Positions 1 through 10,148 of a stretch of DNA of 64,000 nucleotides are shown here, in pieces. Positions within the stretch are counted from its first letter, which is position 1, and every line of letters begins with the position of its first letter. A model generated the notes under the pieces. The model saw nothing but the letters and a program-made list of their open reading frames with translations, had not been told where the DNA came from and made no database searches. The stretch is from Cyrtodaria siliqua (taxonomy: Eukaryota > Mollusca > Bivalvia > Adapedonta > Hiatellidae), in assembly GCA_037043455.1 (NCBI GenBank), contig JAWPHD010008219.1, positions 53,935 to 117,934 on the forward strand, given 5' to 3'. The position numbers and the translations under genes were made by a program.

Positions 1-232
1 TTTAGACGGACATGAACTAATTAAAAACAATTGTAGTGCTTATTTGCATATAGCATAGTCAGGGTTTTTATATTATAGTACATTATAGTATTAAAAACCG
101 TTATAGTGTAGAATTTCTATGTATTAAAAAGAAAATATCCAACTATCACAAAAAAAATTGACCGTCATATATGGCCTAAAATGTGCTACAAATTACGTAA
201 AACAATTTATTTTATGCTTAACAGTGAAATAG

Positions 233-266
233 TGGGAGGGGGGGGGTGGGGGGGGGGGGGGGGGGG
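233..266 (+). repeat. Poly-G tract, potential G-quadruplex
   Basis: A run of about 34 bases that is nearly pure G on the plus strand, interrupted by only one A and one T. Tracts like this can form a G-quadruplex on the G strand and are prone to polymerase slippage and assembly error, so its exact length is uncertain. Confidence 0.85.
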
Positions 267-578
267 TTTATCAATCATTGTCAAAAACAATTTTTTTAAT
301 TTGTCTAGAAAATAACAGTTTAATATTTATCATTTGACTGTACCTAGTCTAACTAAGAAAATGAGCTATAGATTTTAAAACTCAGGTCAAGTATTTCAGA
401 ATTGTTGTCATTTAGTGAAAAATGTCAGATGGTCATTTTTGCAAAACTACCAGTTGCTATAAAAGTTATATCATTGGACTGGAAATAACTTAACTAAAAA
501 AATGAGTCGTAGATTCGCATTCGAGAAAATATATAGTTTTCTCACTTCTCGATGAATTAAAATCTATTTTGTTAGAGT

Positions 579-660
579 AGAGCACACATTGCATAACAAT
601 TTCTAAGTTAAAATTACCTAGAGCACACACTGCATAACAATTTCTAAGTTAAAATTACCT
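579..660. repeat. 41-bp tandem duplication, two copies
   Basis: Two adjacent 41-bp copies, 579-619 and 620-660, beginning AGAGCACACA and ending AAATTACCT. They differ at one position (ATTGC versus CTGC). This is a recent local duplication with no coding content. Confidence 0.9.
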
Positions 661-1204
661 GTCACGAATCAGAGTCAATTTCACATTAAATAAAATGTTA
701 AAATTCATATTGATGTATACGCATTACGAAATACATCGATGTCACTGCAAATGTTTCATTCAAAAAAAATAATTGTGCTAAAAAATTACCAGCGCTAAAA
801 AATTAAAAGTTCTTCATGTTCTTTTCAGAATCAAAAAATGACTATGGCACATTGAAACACATTCCGAATGAAAATTATTGTAATGTCCGCGGAAAATATT
901 GCGAAGTCCTACAGATATTGCGAAAAAATATGTGTATTTCCAAATTCGGAATTTTTTTCCGAACATTTCATGCGATTTTCGATATATTTCCACAGATATC
1001 TTCGAAATTCCGATTCTGACATCGGAAATTCTACAGACGGGTAATGGCCATAAACATAGGTTAATTGATTGATTATCCTAGTTGTCCACCATTACGTTTG
1101 ATAACTAGCTAAACTAACCTATGCTTTCACTAACGTATACTTTTGCTCAAAAACAGAATAACGACCACAAACATTGCTCGGGATGTTTTTATATCTATAA
1201 TTAC

Positions 1205-1515
1205 CACATTCAAAAAGGGACAGAGGACAATTTTTGAAGTTTTTATTAAGAATTAATAACGCACCTCAGTTTAGTAATCCAGTATTATTTTGAGTTTAAA
1301 CCTGCTTGTATATATCTAAATCTAGGTAAAAAACACTTGGGATTTGTAAATTTTTTCTTTGTTATTTTACCATAGGTCTAAATATATTATTGGTTCAATA
1401 TGATCAACATCTATTAAAATGCCGAAACAATTTGCTTTGAACTATTGAAATATTGATAATGATTTGCAAATATGCAAGTCAAGTTGAAAAACTAAAGGGA
1501 TGCCGTAATTTAAAC
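1205..1515. mobile_element. Degenerate MITE-like AT-rich repeat
   Basis: Begins with AAAAGGGACAGAGGACAA and ends near ACTAAAGGGATGCC. It shares internal phrases with copies near 2.5 kb, 11.3-11.7 kb and 13.7 kb, such as 'agtaatccagtattatttt' followed by a 'ttaaacctgctt' phrase. The proposed ends are weak here, and membership of the AAAGGGACA family is inferred from internal similarity. Confidence 0.35.
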
Positions 1516-1764
1516 AAAATAAACATTTATTTAACATTCAAACACTGTAACACAAAATGCAATCATGTGTGCCTAGCCTTTGAACTTGCCAAGATATTAA
1601 CTGCTGGGGATTAACAAACAAGACAATTTATAATATAAATTGACAGGGTTATTTATTTTATCTATAAAATTGTAATTTGCATTGCAATATGGATATGATA
1701 TTGCAGATGTGTATCTCAACTTGATAACTACTGCTGTGCACAGAGTCGAAGCAAGATACAAGTT

Positions 1765-1905
1765 AAATGAATTGAATTGGGGTTTTAAGGCACACCAACA
1801 TATGAAAAGGTTATATGGCGCCTAACAGGCATGAACATGCCAGGCTCATCTTCCATGTACATCGAGATAAAATATGGAAAATGGGCCTAGAACCTTCTCA
1901 CCCTG
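1765..1905 (-). mobile_element. SINE 3'-tail fragment (minus strand)
   Basis: Read on the minus strand this ends in GGCGCCATATAACC, a stretch close to GTTGGTGTGCCTTAAAACC, and then an AATTCAATTC tail. That tail layout resembles the 3' ends of the SINE copies at 11.8 kb and 29.0 kb (GGTGCGACTAAAATCC then AATTCAATTC). No tRNA-like head is attached, so it looks 5'-truncated. Confidence 0.45.
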
Positions 1906-2502
1906 AACTGCATAGTTGCTACAAATTCTATCGTAGAAACTCCATTTATGCTGGAGCCATGTTTATTGTTTTTCTGTCACTGCTCTTTTGATGCGAGTAA
2001 GATAGCACCTGAAACAATGCAGGGATCATGATGAAGACCTTTAATGAACATGAACAAAAAATGATAAAATGAACATGAATTTGGGGGAATTCTACCCCTC
2101 TGCCTACCCCTCCAAAGGGATCTGCAGTGGCCCTCTTCTTTGCCCCGTGACCAAACGGGGGCCCCCGGGAACCACACGGGGCCCAAGTTAAATGAGCTAG
2201 TCAAAATAAATACCTGTATATATATATATATATATATAACAAGATATCATCTATTGAACATATAATTAAAATCTATTAAATATACATAAATATAAAACAG
2301 ATACTTCATAACAATTTTATGTATTTGCTTTTTATGGGGTTGGTTGAGATAAAATTAATGTTACATGTACATGATGTAATTCATAAATTATATGCAATAG
2401 AGAGGGGAGTGAGGACAGAGTATGTTCTGGCTCCCAAAGTGTCCATCCGGAAATTTTATAGTCATGAAATAGCAATTGACATAGAAAAGTAGCCTTTATT
2501 GT
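1906..2502. other. Non-coding DNA with GC-rich patch and (TA)n microsatellite
   Basis: Holds a GC-rich patch at about 2090-2190 rich in CCCC/GGGG words, standing out from AT-rich flanks, then a (TA)n microsatellite at about 2216-2238. A 75-codon minus-strand frame at 1977-2204 crosses the patch but has no domain. The rest is featureless. Confidence 0.5.
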
Positions 2503-2806
2503 TTATTAAAGAGGGACAACTGCCAATCTTGAACATTTATTAGCATTAGCACCTTGTTTTTTTATGCAGTATCACATGCTTGCATATAATTAAAAAGACA
2601 TACAGCAATTTTGAAATTTTTTATCAAGCATTAAAATTTGCATCTTGCTTTATTAATCCAGTAATATTTTAACTTTACACCTGATTGCATATAATTAAAT
2701 GAAATTTTCAACTTTCTCTTCTTATTCTACTATAGGTTTAAATATAATATTGGAATGCCGCTAGTTTTTAAAAATTCAAGACTGCCTGGTGTCCCTTTAA
2801 ATACAA
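2503..2806. mobile_element. ~300 bp MITE with AAAGGGACA-type terminal inverted repeats
   Basis: The left end reads AAAGAGGGACAACTGCCAAT followed by CTTGAA. The right end reads TCAAGACTGCCTGGTGTCCC followed by TTTAA, and is the reverse complement of the left with a few mismatches. The inside is AT-rich and non-coding. Similar right ends occur near 3,640, 10,630, 13,790, 50,670 and 54,880, so this is a multi-copy family of non-autonomous DNA transposons. The family name is unknown to me. Confidence 0.6.
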
Positions 2807-4150
2807 TTTTGAGTTTTTCTTTTATATTTGTTTTCTGCAAGAGGTAATAAATAAATTAAAAACAGTGGAATCATATGTAAAAATTAAATAAATTATAAGT
2901 ACAATAACAAGCAGATCTAATGCTTTGAAAGTTATTAGCCACAATTACAATCATTGGTAAATTATAAGTTGAGTTCCAGGTTACATTTTTTTTCAAAGGG
3001 AAATAATTCAAACAGTATAATTCAGGGAGTTATGGTCCTTTATAAGATGTGTTTTTTTTGGATCATGCTGAAGATGTTTTTCATTGTTGTAGACCTTATA
3101 CCTTGCAAAAAATTAACAGACATTCAGACGAACGAACAGACTGACAAACGGTAAATGTCATAACATAATACGTTCCTACGGGAGTATAGCAATTAGTTAC
3201 ATGCGAACTCGATTTGCTTCGAGCTTTTTAAATAAATATTAACATTGATATCCAATATGGAAGTTATGAAAAAATAATGACACTATAAGTTTTTAAAAAA
3301 TCCAAGATTTTAAAAATATGTGTGGCAAGTAAAACAAATTATATGAAAAAAGTTTATCAAAAATGGAAAATATTCAGTTGACCCTGAACCCCGAACATAT
3401 GAACATTCTGATGCTACTGCAAATAAAAAGGACTTGAATGTGTCCTAAATATTACTAATGGTTACAAAAATCTCACTCAAATACTTCTTTGATGATAGTA
3501 AGCATGATAAATAGTTAACAAACACCCAAACAATTCAAATATCGGCAATATAATTAAATGAAATTTTCAACTTTCTCTTCTTATTCTACTATAGGTTTAA
3601 ATATAATATTGGAATGCCGCTAGTTTTTAAACATTCAAGACTGCCTGGTGTCCCTTTAAATACAATTTTGAGTTTTTCTTTTATATTTGTTTTCTGCAAG
3701 AGGTAATAAATAAATTAAAAACAGTGGAATCATATGTAAAAATTAAATAAATTATAAGTGCAATAACAAGCAGATCTAATGCTTTGAAAGTTATTAGCCA
3801 CAATTACAATCATTGGTAAATTATAAGTTGAGTTCCAGGTTACATTTTTTTTCAAAGGGAAATAATTCAAACAGTATAATTCAGGGAGTTATGGTCCTTT
3901 ATAAGATGTGTTTTTTTTGGATCATGCTGAAGATGTTTTTCATTGTTGTAGACCTTATACCTTGCAAAAAATTAACAGACCCTGAACCCCGAACATATGA
4001 ACATTCTGATGCTACTGCAAATAAAAAGGACTTGAATGTGTCCTAAATATTACTAATGGTTACAAAAATCTCACTCAAATACTTCTTTGATGATAGTAAG
4101 CATGATAAATAGTTAACAAACACCCAAACAATTCAAATATCGGCAATATA
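2690..4150. repeat. Tandem segmental duplication with a 260-bp deletion in copy 2
   Basis: Copy 1 spans about 2690-3549 and copy 2 about 3549-4150. The two are nearly identical (single-base differences such as A/C near 2772/3631 and A/G near 2900/3759), except that the block at about 3121-3379 is missing from copy 2. The deletion junction has a 3-base GAC match on both sides. The duplication starts inside the MITE at 2503-2806, so copy 2 carries only its right half. The two short open frames at 2954 and 3813 are the same chance frame in both copies. Confidence 0.9.
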
Positions 4151-4690
4151 ACTATTGAAATTTTGCTTGTAGAGTTTGTAAAAATACGTTTCCTTCAGCA
4201 GGATTTTTTATAAACCAAGGCCCACAGAATTGCCTTTTAATGTTTTATGTTTGTTTTTATAAAAATAATTCAATTATATTTTTTACTCTGCTAAAATATT
4301 TGTATGTAAATTAATTGAAAAAAGTGTAGATTGTTGTTCTCAAATTATTTACCATCCCAGGAACATACTGATGGCATAACAGTTATCAAGTCATAACCTG
4401 AAACAGTATGAATTAATATAATTCAACTTCAAATACAATTACAATAAAGTCAATAGCTTCAAAAATGTCATTTGTTTGAACTTGAATTTGCAAAGAAAGA
4501 CAAATACTATACATATGCAGAAAAGCTGTGTTGTTCTGCCTCTGCCCAAATTAATTTAGAAACATTATCTTCATATTAAACAAATAAGTAACTTAAACTA
4601 TGACCAAAATCAGCAATTTGTTTTGTTCATACACAATATAAAACTAGAACCATTATTATTTGTTGTACTATAAGCCTGTGCTTGTATTGT
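4151..4690. other. AT-rich DNA, nothing recognised
   Basis: No open frame above background, no repeat with another part of the window, and no RNA-like structure seen. If the minus-strand gene model at 4.8-16.1 kb is right, this lies downstream of its stop codon and may contain its 3' untranslated region. Confidence 0.5.
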
Positions 4691-4779
4691 CAATTAAATA
4701 GTATATATATGATGATGTTCCAGGTGTGCTACCTGGCAGTGATATTTCGATACTGTCCGAAAATGACTACACTACACTT

Positions 4780-4880
4780 TTAAGTCCGGTTGGCATTTAG
4801 ATTTAGTGTTTCATCCACATGGTGAATTCCGCTTGTACCCGAGATATGCCTTGCTGTATCATAGCAACCTCTACTGCCAG
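4780..4880 (-). CDS. Putative terminal exon of an unrecognised minus-strand gene
   Basis: On the minus strand a pyrimidine-rich tract ending TTATTTGCAG is followed by an exon that needs two bases to complete its first codon. It is then open for 32 codons (starting GSRGCYDTARHISG and ending NANRT) up to a TAA at 4780-4782. The incoming phase matches the outgoing phase of the candidate exon at 6621-6665. I do not recognise the product. It is short, has one cysteine and no hydrophobic segment. The evidence is an acceptor, an open frame and phase agreement; no transcript is available. It could be a chance frame. Confidence 0.4.
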
Positions 4881-4959
4881 CTGCAAATAAGAAGAAGAAA
4901 TAAGAATCACATCTACTATAAGAATTGCTATAAAAAATGGTTAGGGGTCTTTTTACATT

Positions 4960-6070
4960 ATGCTAGATTGGTTCATCCATGACACTTACACTATAATTAT
5001 AGATTGGTTCATCCACGACAGTTACACTATTTAACAAGACTGGTTCTAACATGTCAGTGACTATTCTACTGGACTGTTTCATCCATTTCTTAACATTATT
5101 TTACTAGACTGGTTTATACATGTCAGTGACTATTCTACTGGACTGGTTCATCCATGTCAGTGACTGTTCTACTAGACTGGTTTATACATGTCAGTGACTA
5201 TTCTATTGGACTGGTTCATCCATGTCAGTAACATTATTCTACTAGACCGGTTTATACATGTCAATAACTATTCTACTGGACTGGTTCATCCATGTCAGTG
5301 ACTGTTCTACTAGACTGGTTTATACATGGCAGTGCTTATTCTACTGGACCGGTTCATACATGTCAGTGACTGTTCTACTAGACTGGTTTATACATGTCAG
5401 TAACTATTCTATTGGACCGGTTCATCCATGTCAGTAACATTATTCTACTAGACCGGTTTATACATGTCAGTGACTATTCTACTGGACTGGTTCATCCATG
5501 TCAGTGACTGTTCTACTAGACTGGTTCATCCATGTCAGTGACCGTTCTACTAGACTGGTTCTACTGGACAGTGACTATCTAGTGGACTGGTTCGTCCATG
5601 TCAGTGACTGTTCTACTAGACTGGTTCATCCATGTCAGTGACTGTTCTACTAGACTGGTTTGTACATGTCAGTGACTATTCTACTGGACTGGTTCATCCA
5701 TGTCAGTTAAATTATTCTGCTGGGCTGGTTCATCCATGTCAGTTAATTTATTCTACTGGACTGGTTCATCCATGTCAGTGACTGTTCTACTAGACTGGTT
5801 TATACGTCAGTGATTATTTTACTGAACTGGTTCATCCATGTCAGTAACATTATTCTACTAGACTGGTTTATACATGTCAGTGACTATTCTACTGGACTGG
5901 TTCATCCATGTCAGTTAAATTATTCTGCTGGGCTGGTTCATCCATGTCAGTTAATTTATTCTACTGGACTGGTTCATCCATGTCAGTGACTGTTCTACTG
6001 GACTGGTTTATAAATGTCAGTGACTATTTTATTATACTGGTTCATCAAACTATTTTACTAGAGTTGTTTA
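4960..6070. repeat. Minisatellite, ~33-36 bp unit (CTGGTTCATCCATGTCAGTGA)
   Basis: About thirty degenerate copies of a unit containing CTGGTTCATCCATGTCAGTG and then ACTATTCTACTGGA or ACTGTTCTACTAGA. Two subtypes alternate (ATCCATGTC versus TATACATGTC), giving a partial higher-order pattern. The open frame at 5908-6102 is repeat translation only. It would lie in the last intron and the terminal exon's flank of the putative minus-strand gene. Confidence 0.9.
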
Positions 6071-6600
6071 TCATTGCCAAATACACCATTTCATTAGAAT
6101 AGACCTTGATCAAAACACATAATCTATGGTGGTAGATTAAACCAAAATTAATCTAACAGAATACAGGCAGCAATGCATTTACACCACACAATTTTATCCC
6201 AACACTGGCAACCTATTTCTCAATAACCAGTGACTTAATACAAAAATGTTGCTTTTTAATCCTTTTTTTGTCCAATATCTTTATTATCCATTCAATGGTT
6301 GAGTTATGGCTCAGACACAAAACCGGGATGTATGTACATATCTGTAAGTACAGATGGGATGGACAAGCCTAATGCTATATATGTATGTCATCTCCTCTAA
6401 CTTGTTTAAATGGTGCATAAAAAGTACATAGAAAGCAATAACTTGAAAACAATAGTTGGTTTAACACAACCTCATAACTAGCAAATTGTTTGCCTATAAA
6501 TAAGGCTGGGTCATAAAATGACAACCATATCATATCACCTTCAGTAAAATTTAAAAAAAAAAAAAGAAGGCTGAGATTTTATACATGTAACAGCACTGAA
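6071..6600. other. Non-coding DNA, nothing recognised
   Basis: AT-rich, with an A-run near 6550 and no open frame or repeat match noticed. If the minus-strand gene model holds, this is intron. Confidence 0.5.
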
Positions 6601-6620
6601 AGTTGGTAAGACAGTCCTAC

Positions 6621-6665
6621 CGGGCTTGGAATATTTTTTTCCACGAAGACCTTGAGAACATGAAT
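6621..6665 (-). CDS. Putative 45-nt internal exon, minus strand
   Basis: Minus-strand acceptor CTATTTGCAG precedes the exon and a GTAGGA donor follows it. The exon is 45 nt, enters and leaves in phase 1, and encodes SCSQGLRGKKYSKP between split codons. The phase agrees with the exon at 8168-8293 upstream and 4780-4880 downstream, which is why I list such a small exon. The product is lysine/arginine-rich with one cysteine. No family is recognised, and a chance arrangement is possible. Confidence 0.35.
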
Positions 6666-6712
6666 CTGCAAATAGAAAAGATGGTTATTAAAAAAATATA
6701 TTTATATATATA

Positions 6713-6938
6713 AAAAAAGTTTTATTGGACTGGCTACTATCAGGTGCCTAGTCACGAGCGCAAACCGATACTTACCTCCTTATATACTGGACATGCCTGG
6801 GCTCCCCCAGGTAGCCCATATTGATGCCGGGCTTAGTGCAGATGTCCGATCGACATATTCACTCTGATAGTAAGACCCCGCCCTCAGACCCTGGCTTCCA
6901 AGTAACTGGATTACAGGAGCACGCCATCAACTCCCAGC
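6713..6938 (-). pseudogene. Diverged 7SL / SRP RNA copy (minus strand)
   Basis: Reading from 6938 leftwards, the 5' part has GCTGGGAGTTGATGGCGTG, then CCTGTAATCCAGTTACTTGG, as in the Alu domain of metazoan SRP RNA. Next come GTCGATCGGACATCTGCACT, AAGCCCGGCATCAATATGG and ATAAGGAGG, the conserved S-domain core of 7SL. It is about 226 nt to a T7 run (a possible Pol III terminator), against about 300 nt for animal SRP RNA. The helix-8 segment that binds SRP54 (GGTCGGAAACGGAGCAGG in vertebrates) is not visible, and part of the Alu-domain stem looks shortened. I infer a retroposed or decayed pseudogene, or a 7SL-derived SINE, not the functional gene. It lies in an intron of the putative minus-strand gene. 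Confidence 0.75.
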
Positions 6939-6968
6939 CAAATATATATATTTATTTTGTTTACTTAA

Positions 6969-7140
6969 GAAATAATAAATAGGTACCTGTGTTTTATCGG
7001 TGAATAAAATACAGTTAAGAGTTCGGATGCGTAGTAATTAAATAACGAGTGCGTTTGCACGAGTGACTTAATTACTCGCATCCAAATGACTAACTGTATT
7101 TTATTCACCGATAAAATACAGGTAAGTATTTATTATTTCG
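6969..7140. mobile_element. Palindromic MITE, ~170 bp hairpin
   Basis: Two long inverted arms, each about 70 bp, starting GAAATAATAAATAGGTACCT on the left and matching ATACAGGTAAGTATTTATTA plus TTTC on the right. Arms include TTTTATCGGTGAATAAAATA and its complement. The centre carries CGAGTGCGTTTGCACGAGTG, itself partly palindromic. There is no coding capacity. This is the typical structure of a non-autonomous foldback or MITE element. Exact boundaries and TSD were not resolved. Confidence 0.8.
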
Positions 7141-8167
7141 ATTCTAACACAACAATAACCCCATTGTTTACACTTTTATTGGGGTACTATAAATTATCTC
7201 GGAGGTCAAGGTAATCAGGCTGCTATGTTTACAGGCTGTTTCACTGGGCGCCCCCGTATGCACTCTTAGTCAAGTGACAAACTAGTTTGCGCTATATGAC
7301 GTCAAACTTTCTCAGCTTGTTCAAGATGCTTAATAATGTTATATGTACTGATGCATATGATGGGTTTATATCGGGGGTGTGCACGGTTTGGGAGCATGGC
7401 AAGTATTTTGTAAAATTTCATTAAAATTACTGTTGAGTTTGTCTTCGTGACATATATTTACCAAGTGGCGTCATGTAACGTGGCGCTTCCAACGGATGAA
7501 ATATACGCAGGGAATTAATGGAAGAGCTGTATTTTATCATAGAATAACATGCAGCTGTCTCTCTTCTTTGTGTATATGAAAGACTGCGGAGGTAGTGTTA
7601 GAATTAATATTAATATACAGTTTGCTATTCAATAAATAATTAAATAATGTTTAGACAGCAACATTTGTTTTCTCTCCAGGCAGACCAGAATTGTTACATG
7701 GCAAACTTTTAACTAAATGAAACAATTAAGAACATTTCTAAATATCAACGTTTCAATGCCTTCATTCATTGAAATTCATCTACTTGTGATGTTGCAAACT
7801 TCATCATGCTCATAATGCGCACTGTCATCAGATATGCAAAGATGTCGACAGCTCCAGACAAAAATTGTAAGTATAACATTCTAATGGGCAATAACTCTAA
7901 TTTGAATGAAGAGTTATGGTTCTTACACTTCCCACTCATTGCCCTCTATTATTGCGTGAAGTTTCATTCCAGTCCCATTAGTAGTTCCAAATTATGCTAT
8001 GGGCAATAAAAGAGAGACAGAGGGACTGGTGAAAGGACTGGCGGACAAAGTGTTGAAAATATGATCCACCGAATTTTCTAGGGATTTTGAACATGATGTA
8101 TGTGTGATCTGTAATCAAAATAGGTTTTGGTTTAAAATAATTTCTAGTTACATGAGTATCAACTTAC
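7141..8167. other. Non-coding DNA (candidate intron)
   Basis: No domain-bearing frame was seen. A 67-codon frame at 7806-8009 is background. It lies between candidate exons of the minus-strand gene. The only patch of note is the moderately GC-rich stretch at 7200-7300. Confidence 0.5.
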
Positions 8168-8293
8168 ATGTCATCTCAAAAATCCATATGTATACCACTG
8201 CCATTTCATTGAAGGCTGGAAAAGATGCTGATGCCCAAGTCTGGGCACCGACACTGCAACACACCTTATAAACAAACTGTCCGCAGTGGTATA
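8168..8293 (-). CDS. Putative internal exon, duplicate of the exon at 14.7-14.8 kb
   Basis: Minus strand: acceptor TATTTTCAG, 126 nt open in one frame, donor GTAAGT. It enters and leaves in phase 1. The encoded segment starts YHCGQFVYKVCCSVGAQTW and ends IWIFEMT. It is homologous to 14715-14846, sharing SVGAQT, SFP and more, and the similarity continues into both flanking introns, so it arose by segmental duplication. Compared with the other copy it has a one-base insertion and a nearby one-base deletion that shift the frame across about ten residues, and its donor lies 6 nt earlier. The family is unknown. Cysteine content suggests a secreted, disulfide-bonded product, which is inference. Confidence 0.5.
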
Positions 8294-8499
8294 CTGAAAA
8301 TATCAGTTAAAAAGCAATAACTTCCAGCAAACTGATTTGTAATAGTTGTTTATAGTATTTCTGTAAAAACACACGTATACATTTCATGCATTTGGTTTGA
8401 AATTAAAACTCAACAGCATGTTATTTCTGAATGCAAACCTTCATGGGTTAATTTTATATCATTTGTTAAAACTCTATCATAAACAAGAGCACCACTTTC

Positions 8500-8720
8500 G
8501 TTGTTGTAAACCTAGAACTTTGATAATTATTAGCCACAATCAATTGTAAAAGGCAAGGTTAAGTTTCGGGTTAAACTTTTTTCCAAAGGGGAATAATTCA
8601 AACACGAGGGCCAAGATGGCCCTATATCGATCACCTTAGTACTTGCCCATTATCAAACTTCTCCAAATCTCATGGTCATATACAATCTGTGCAAGATCGT
8701 TCAAGAAATGTGGCCTCTGT
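8500..8720. repeat. Dispersed repeat shared with the 2.9 and 3.8 kb duplication
   Basis: The stretch around 8516-8601, with ATTAGCCACAATCAATTG and AAAGGGGAATAATTCAAAC, is recognisably the same as 2920-3020 and 3780-3870, which read ATTAGCCACAATTACAAT and AAAGGGAAATAATTCAAAC. It is therefore a dispersed repeat with three sites in the window. No coding content. Confidence 0.65.
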
Positions 8721-8749
8721 TGTGTTAAAAACATTGTTATAAAGACACT

Positions 8750-9720
8750 GACACAGTTTGGTAAAGATCAAATGCAAAATGAAGGTGGTAGAGTGTAACC
8801 CCTGGGGCATGGCCAAATGTGACCCCAGGGCTATGTGTAATATATGAGAGCTGTGTGCCTTGTGGTTTCAGAGAAGGAGATTTTTTAAGTTTTTTCCTAT
8901 ACCAGTCTATGTAAAATATGTGCCCCTAGGGTCACCATTTGAACAAACTTGGTGGAGGACCATAAGCTTATAGCAAATGCAAAATATTAAACATCTGGCT
9001 CTTGCAGTTTAAGAGATTTTTTAAGTTTTTCCCTATACAAGTCTATGTAAAACTTTGACCCCCAGGGCGGGCCAAATGTGACCCAGGGTCACCATTTAAA
9101 CAAACTTGGTAAAGGGCCATAATCTTATAGTAAATGCAAAATATTAAACTCTGGCTCTTGTAGTTTTAGAAGAAGAATTTTGATTTTTTTCCTATATAAG
9201 TCTATGTAAAACTGTGATCCCGGGGCTGGACCAAATTTGACACCAGTGTCACCATTTGAACAAACTTGGTAGAGGACCATTAGCTTATAGCAAATGCAAA
9301 ATATTAAACACCTGGCTCAAGCAGTTTCAGAGAAGAAGATTTTTTAAGTTTTCCCTATAGACATGTGACCCCTGGAGCGGGGCCAAATGTGACCCCAGGG
9401 TCACCATTTGAACAAACTTGGTAAAGGACCATAATCTTATAGTAATGCAAAATATTAAACCTCTGGCTCATTCAGTTTCAGAGAAGAAGATTTACTTTTA
9501 TCTTATATAAGTTTATGTAAACCTGTGGCCCCGGAGTGGGGCCAAATTTGACCCCAGGGTCACCATTTGAACAAACTTAGTAGAGGACCATAAGCTGATG
9601 CTACATGTAATACATGAGAGCTCTGTGTCTTGTGGTTTTAGAGAAGAAGACTTTTTAAGGATGTTGCGATGACCTAATTTTAACAAATCTAATAAGCATT
9701 CATCCATGTGAAGTTTGGTC
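8750..9720. repeat. Tandem array, ~155-170 bp unit
   Basis: About six copies of a unit with GGGGCCAAATGTGACCCC, GTCACCATTTGAACAAACTT, GGACCATAATCTTATAG, AATATTAAAC and TTTCAGAGAAGAAGATTTT. The last copy runs into GTGAAGTTTGGTCAAAATTG and a terminal CTCAGGTGATCTAA. A second CTCAGGTGATCTAA lies at 12.35 kb, which suggests the arrays sit inside, or end at, a shared transposon terminus. Open frames here are repeat translations. Confidence 0.85.
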
Positions 9721-10054
9721 AAAATTGGCCCTCGCCTCGACCTCAGGTGATCTAAAAATCTATCACTCAGCTATTTCACCTGTTCTCTCATGTTAAATCG
9801 CTCAACGCCTATATATACGGTACCACTGAATTATGTTGTGCGCTGCTTTTTTTTATTTTATAGAATTCCACATTATTTTTTTTTCATTCATTTTATTCTT
9901 TTCATTATTTATCAGTTTTACATTCTTCATCTTTATTCAGATCTGTTTTCTTTATATCAACATAAATAACTGTTAACAATGGTTAATGCCAATTAATTAA
10001 TCATTATTTATGATACATCAATTGCTTCTATGTGTATCGATTTGGCTGATTTAA
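9721..10054. other. AT-rich DNA with T-runs, nothing recognised
   Basis: A T-rich stretch at 9850-9960 and a short inverted AATTAATCATTATTTATGAT region are the only local features. No gene was seen. Confidence 0.5.
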
Positions 10055-10148
10055 TCATCGAGATGGCCGCAGCCCATCAAGGTGTTTAAATCAACCAATG
10101 AGATGAGACCATACTCTATTTGTTTTGTAGCATGTTCATTTCACCAGT
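10055..10148 (-). mobile_element. Half copy of the palindromic MITE found whole at 19.8 kb
   Basis: GTGTTTAAATCAACCAATGA, then GACCATACTCTATTTGTTTT and GTAGCATGTTCATTTCACC, match one arm and flank of the hairpin at 19,805-19,940 in inverse orientation. The other arm is mostly lost or diverged (ATCGAGATGGCCGCAGCCCA remains near the centre). Confidence 0.7.

Larger units (their letters stand above)
1..1204. other. AT-rich DNA with no recognisable gene
   Basis: This stretch has stops in all frames, A/T runs, one G-rich tract and one short tandem duplication (both listed separately). A 67-codon open frame at 816-1019 shows no domain, no splice context and no credible composition, so I treat it as chance. 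No RNA gene or transposon end is visible. Confidence 0.6.
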
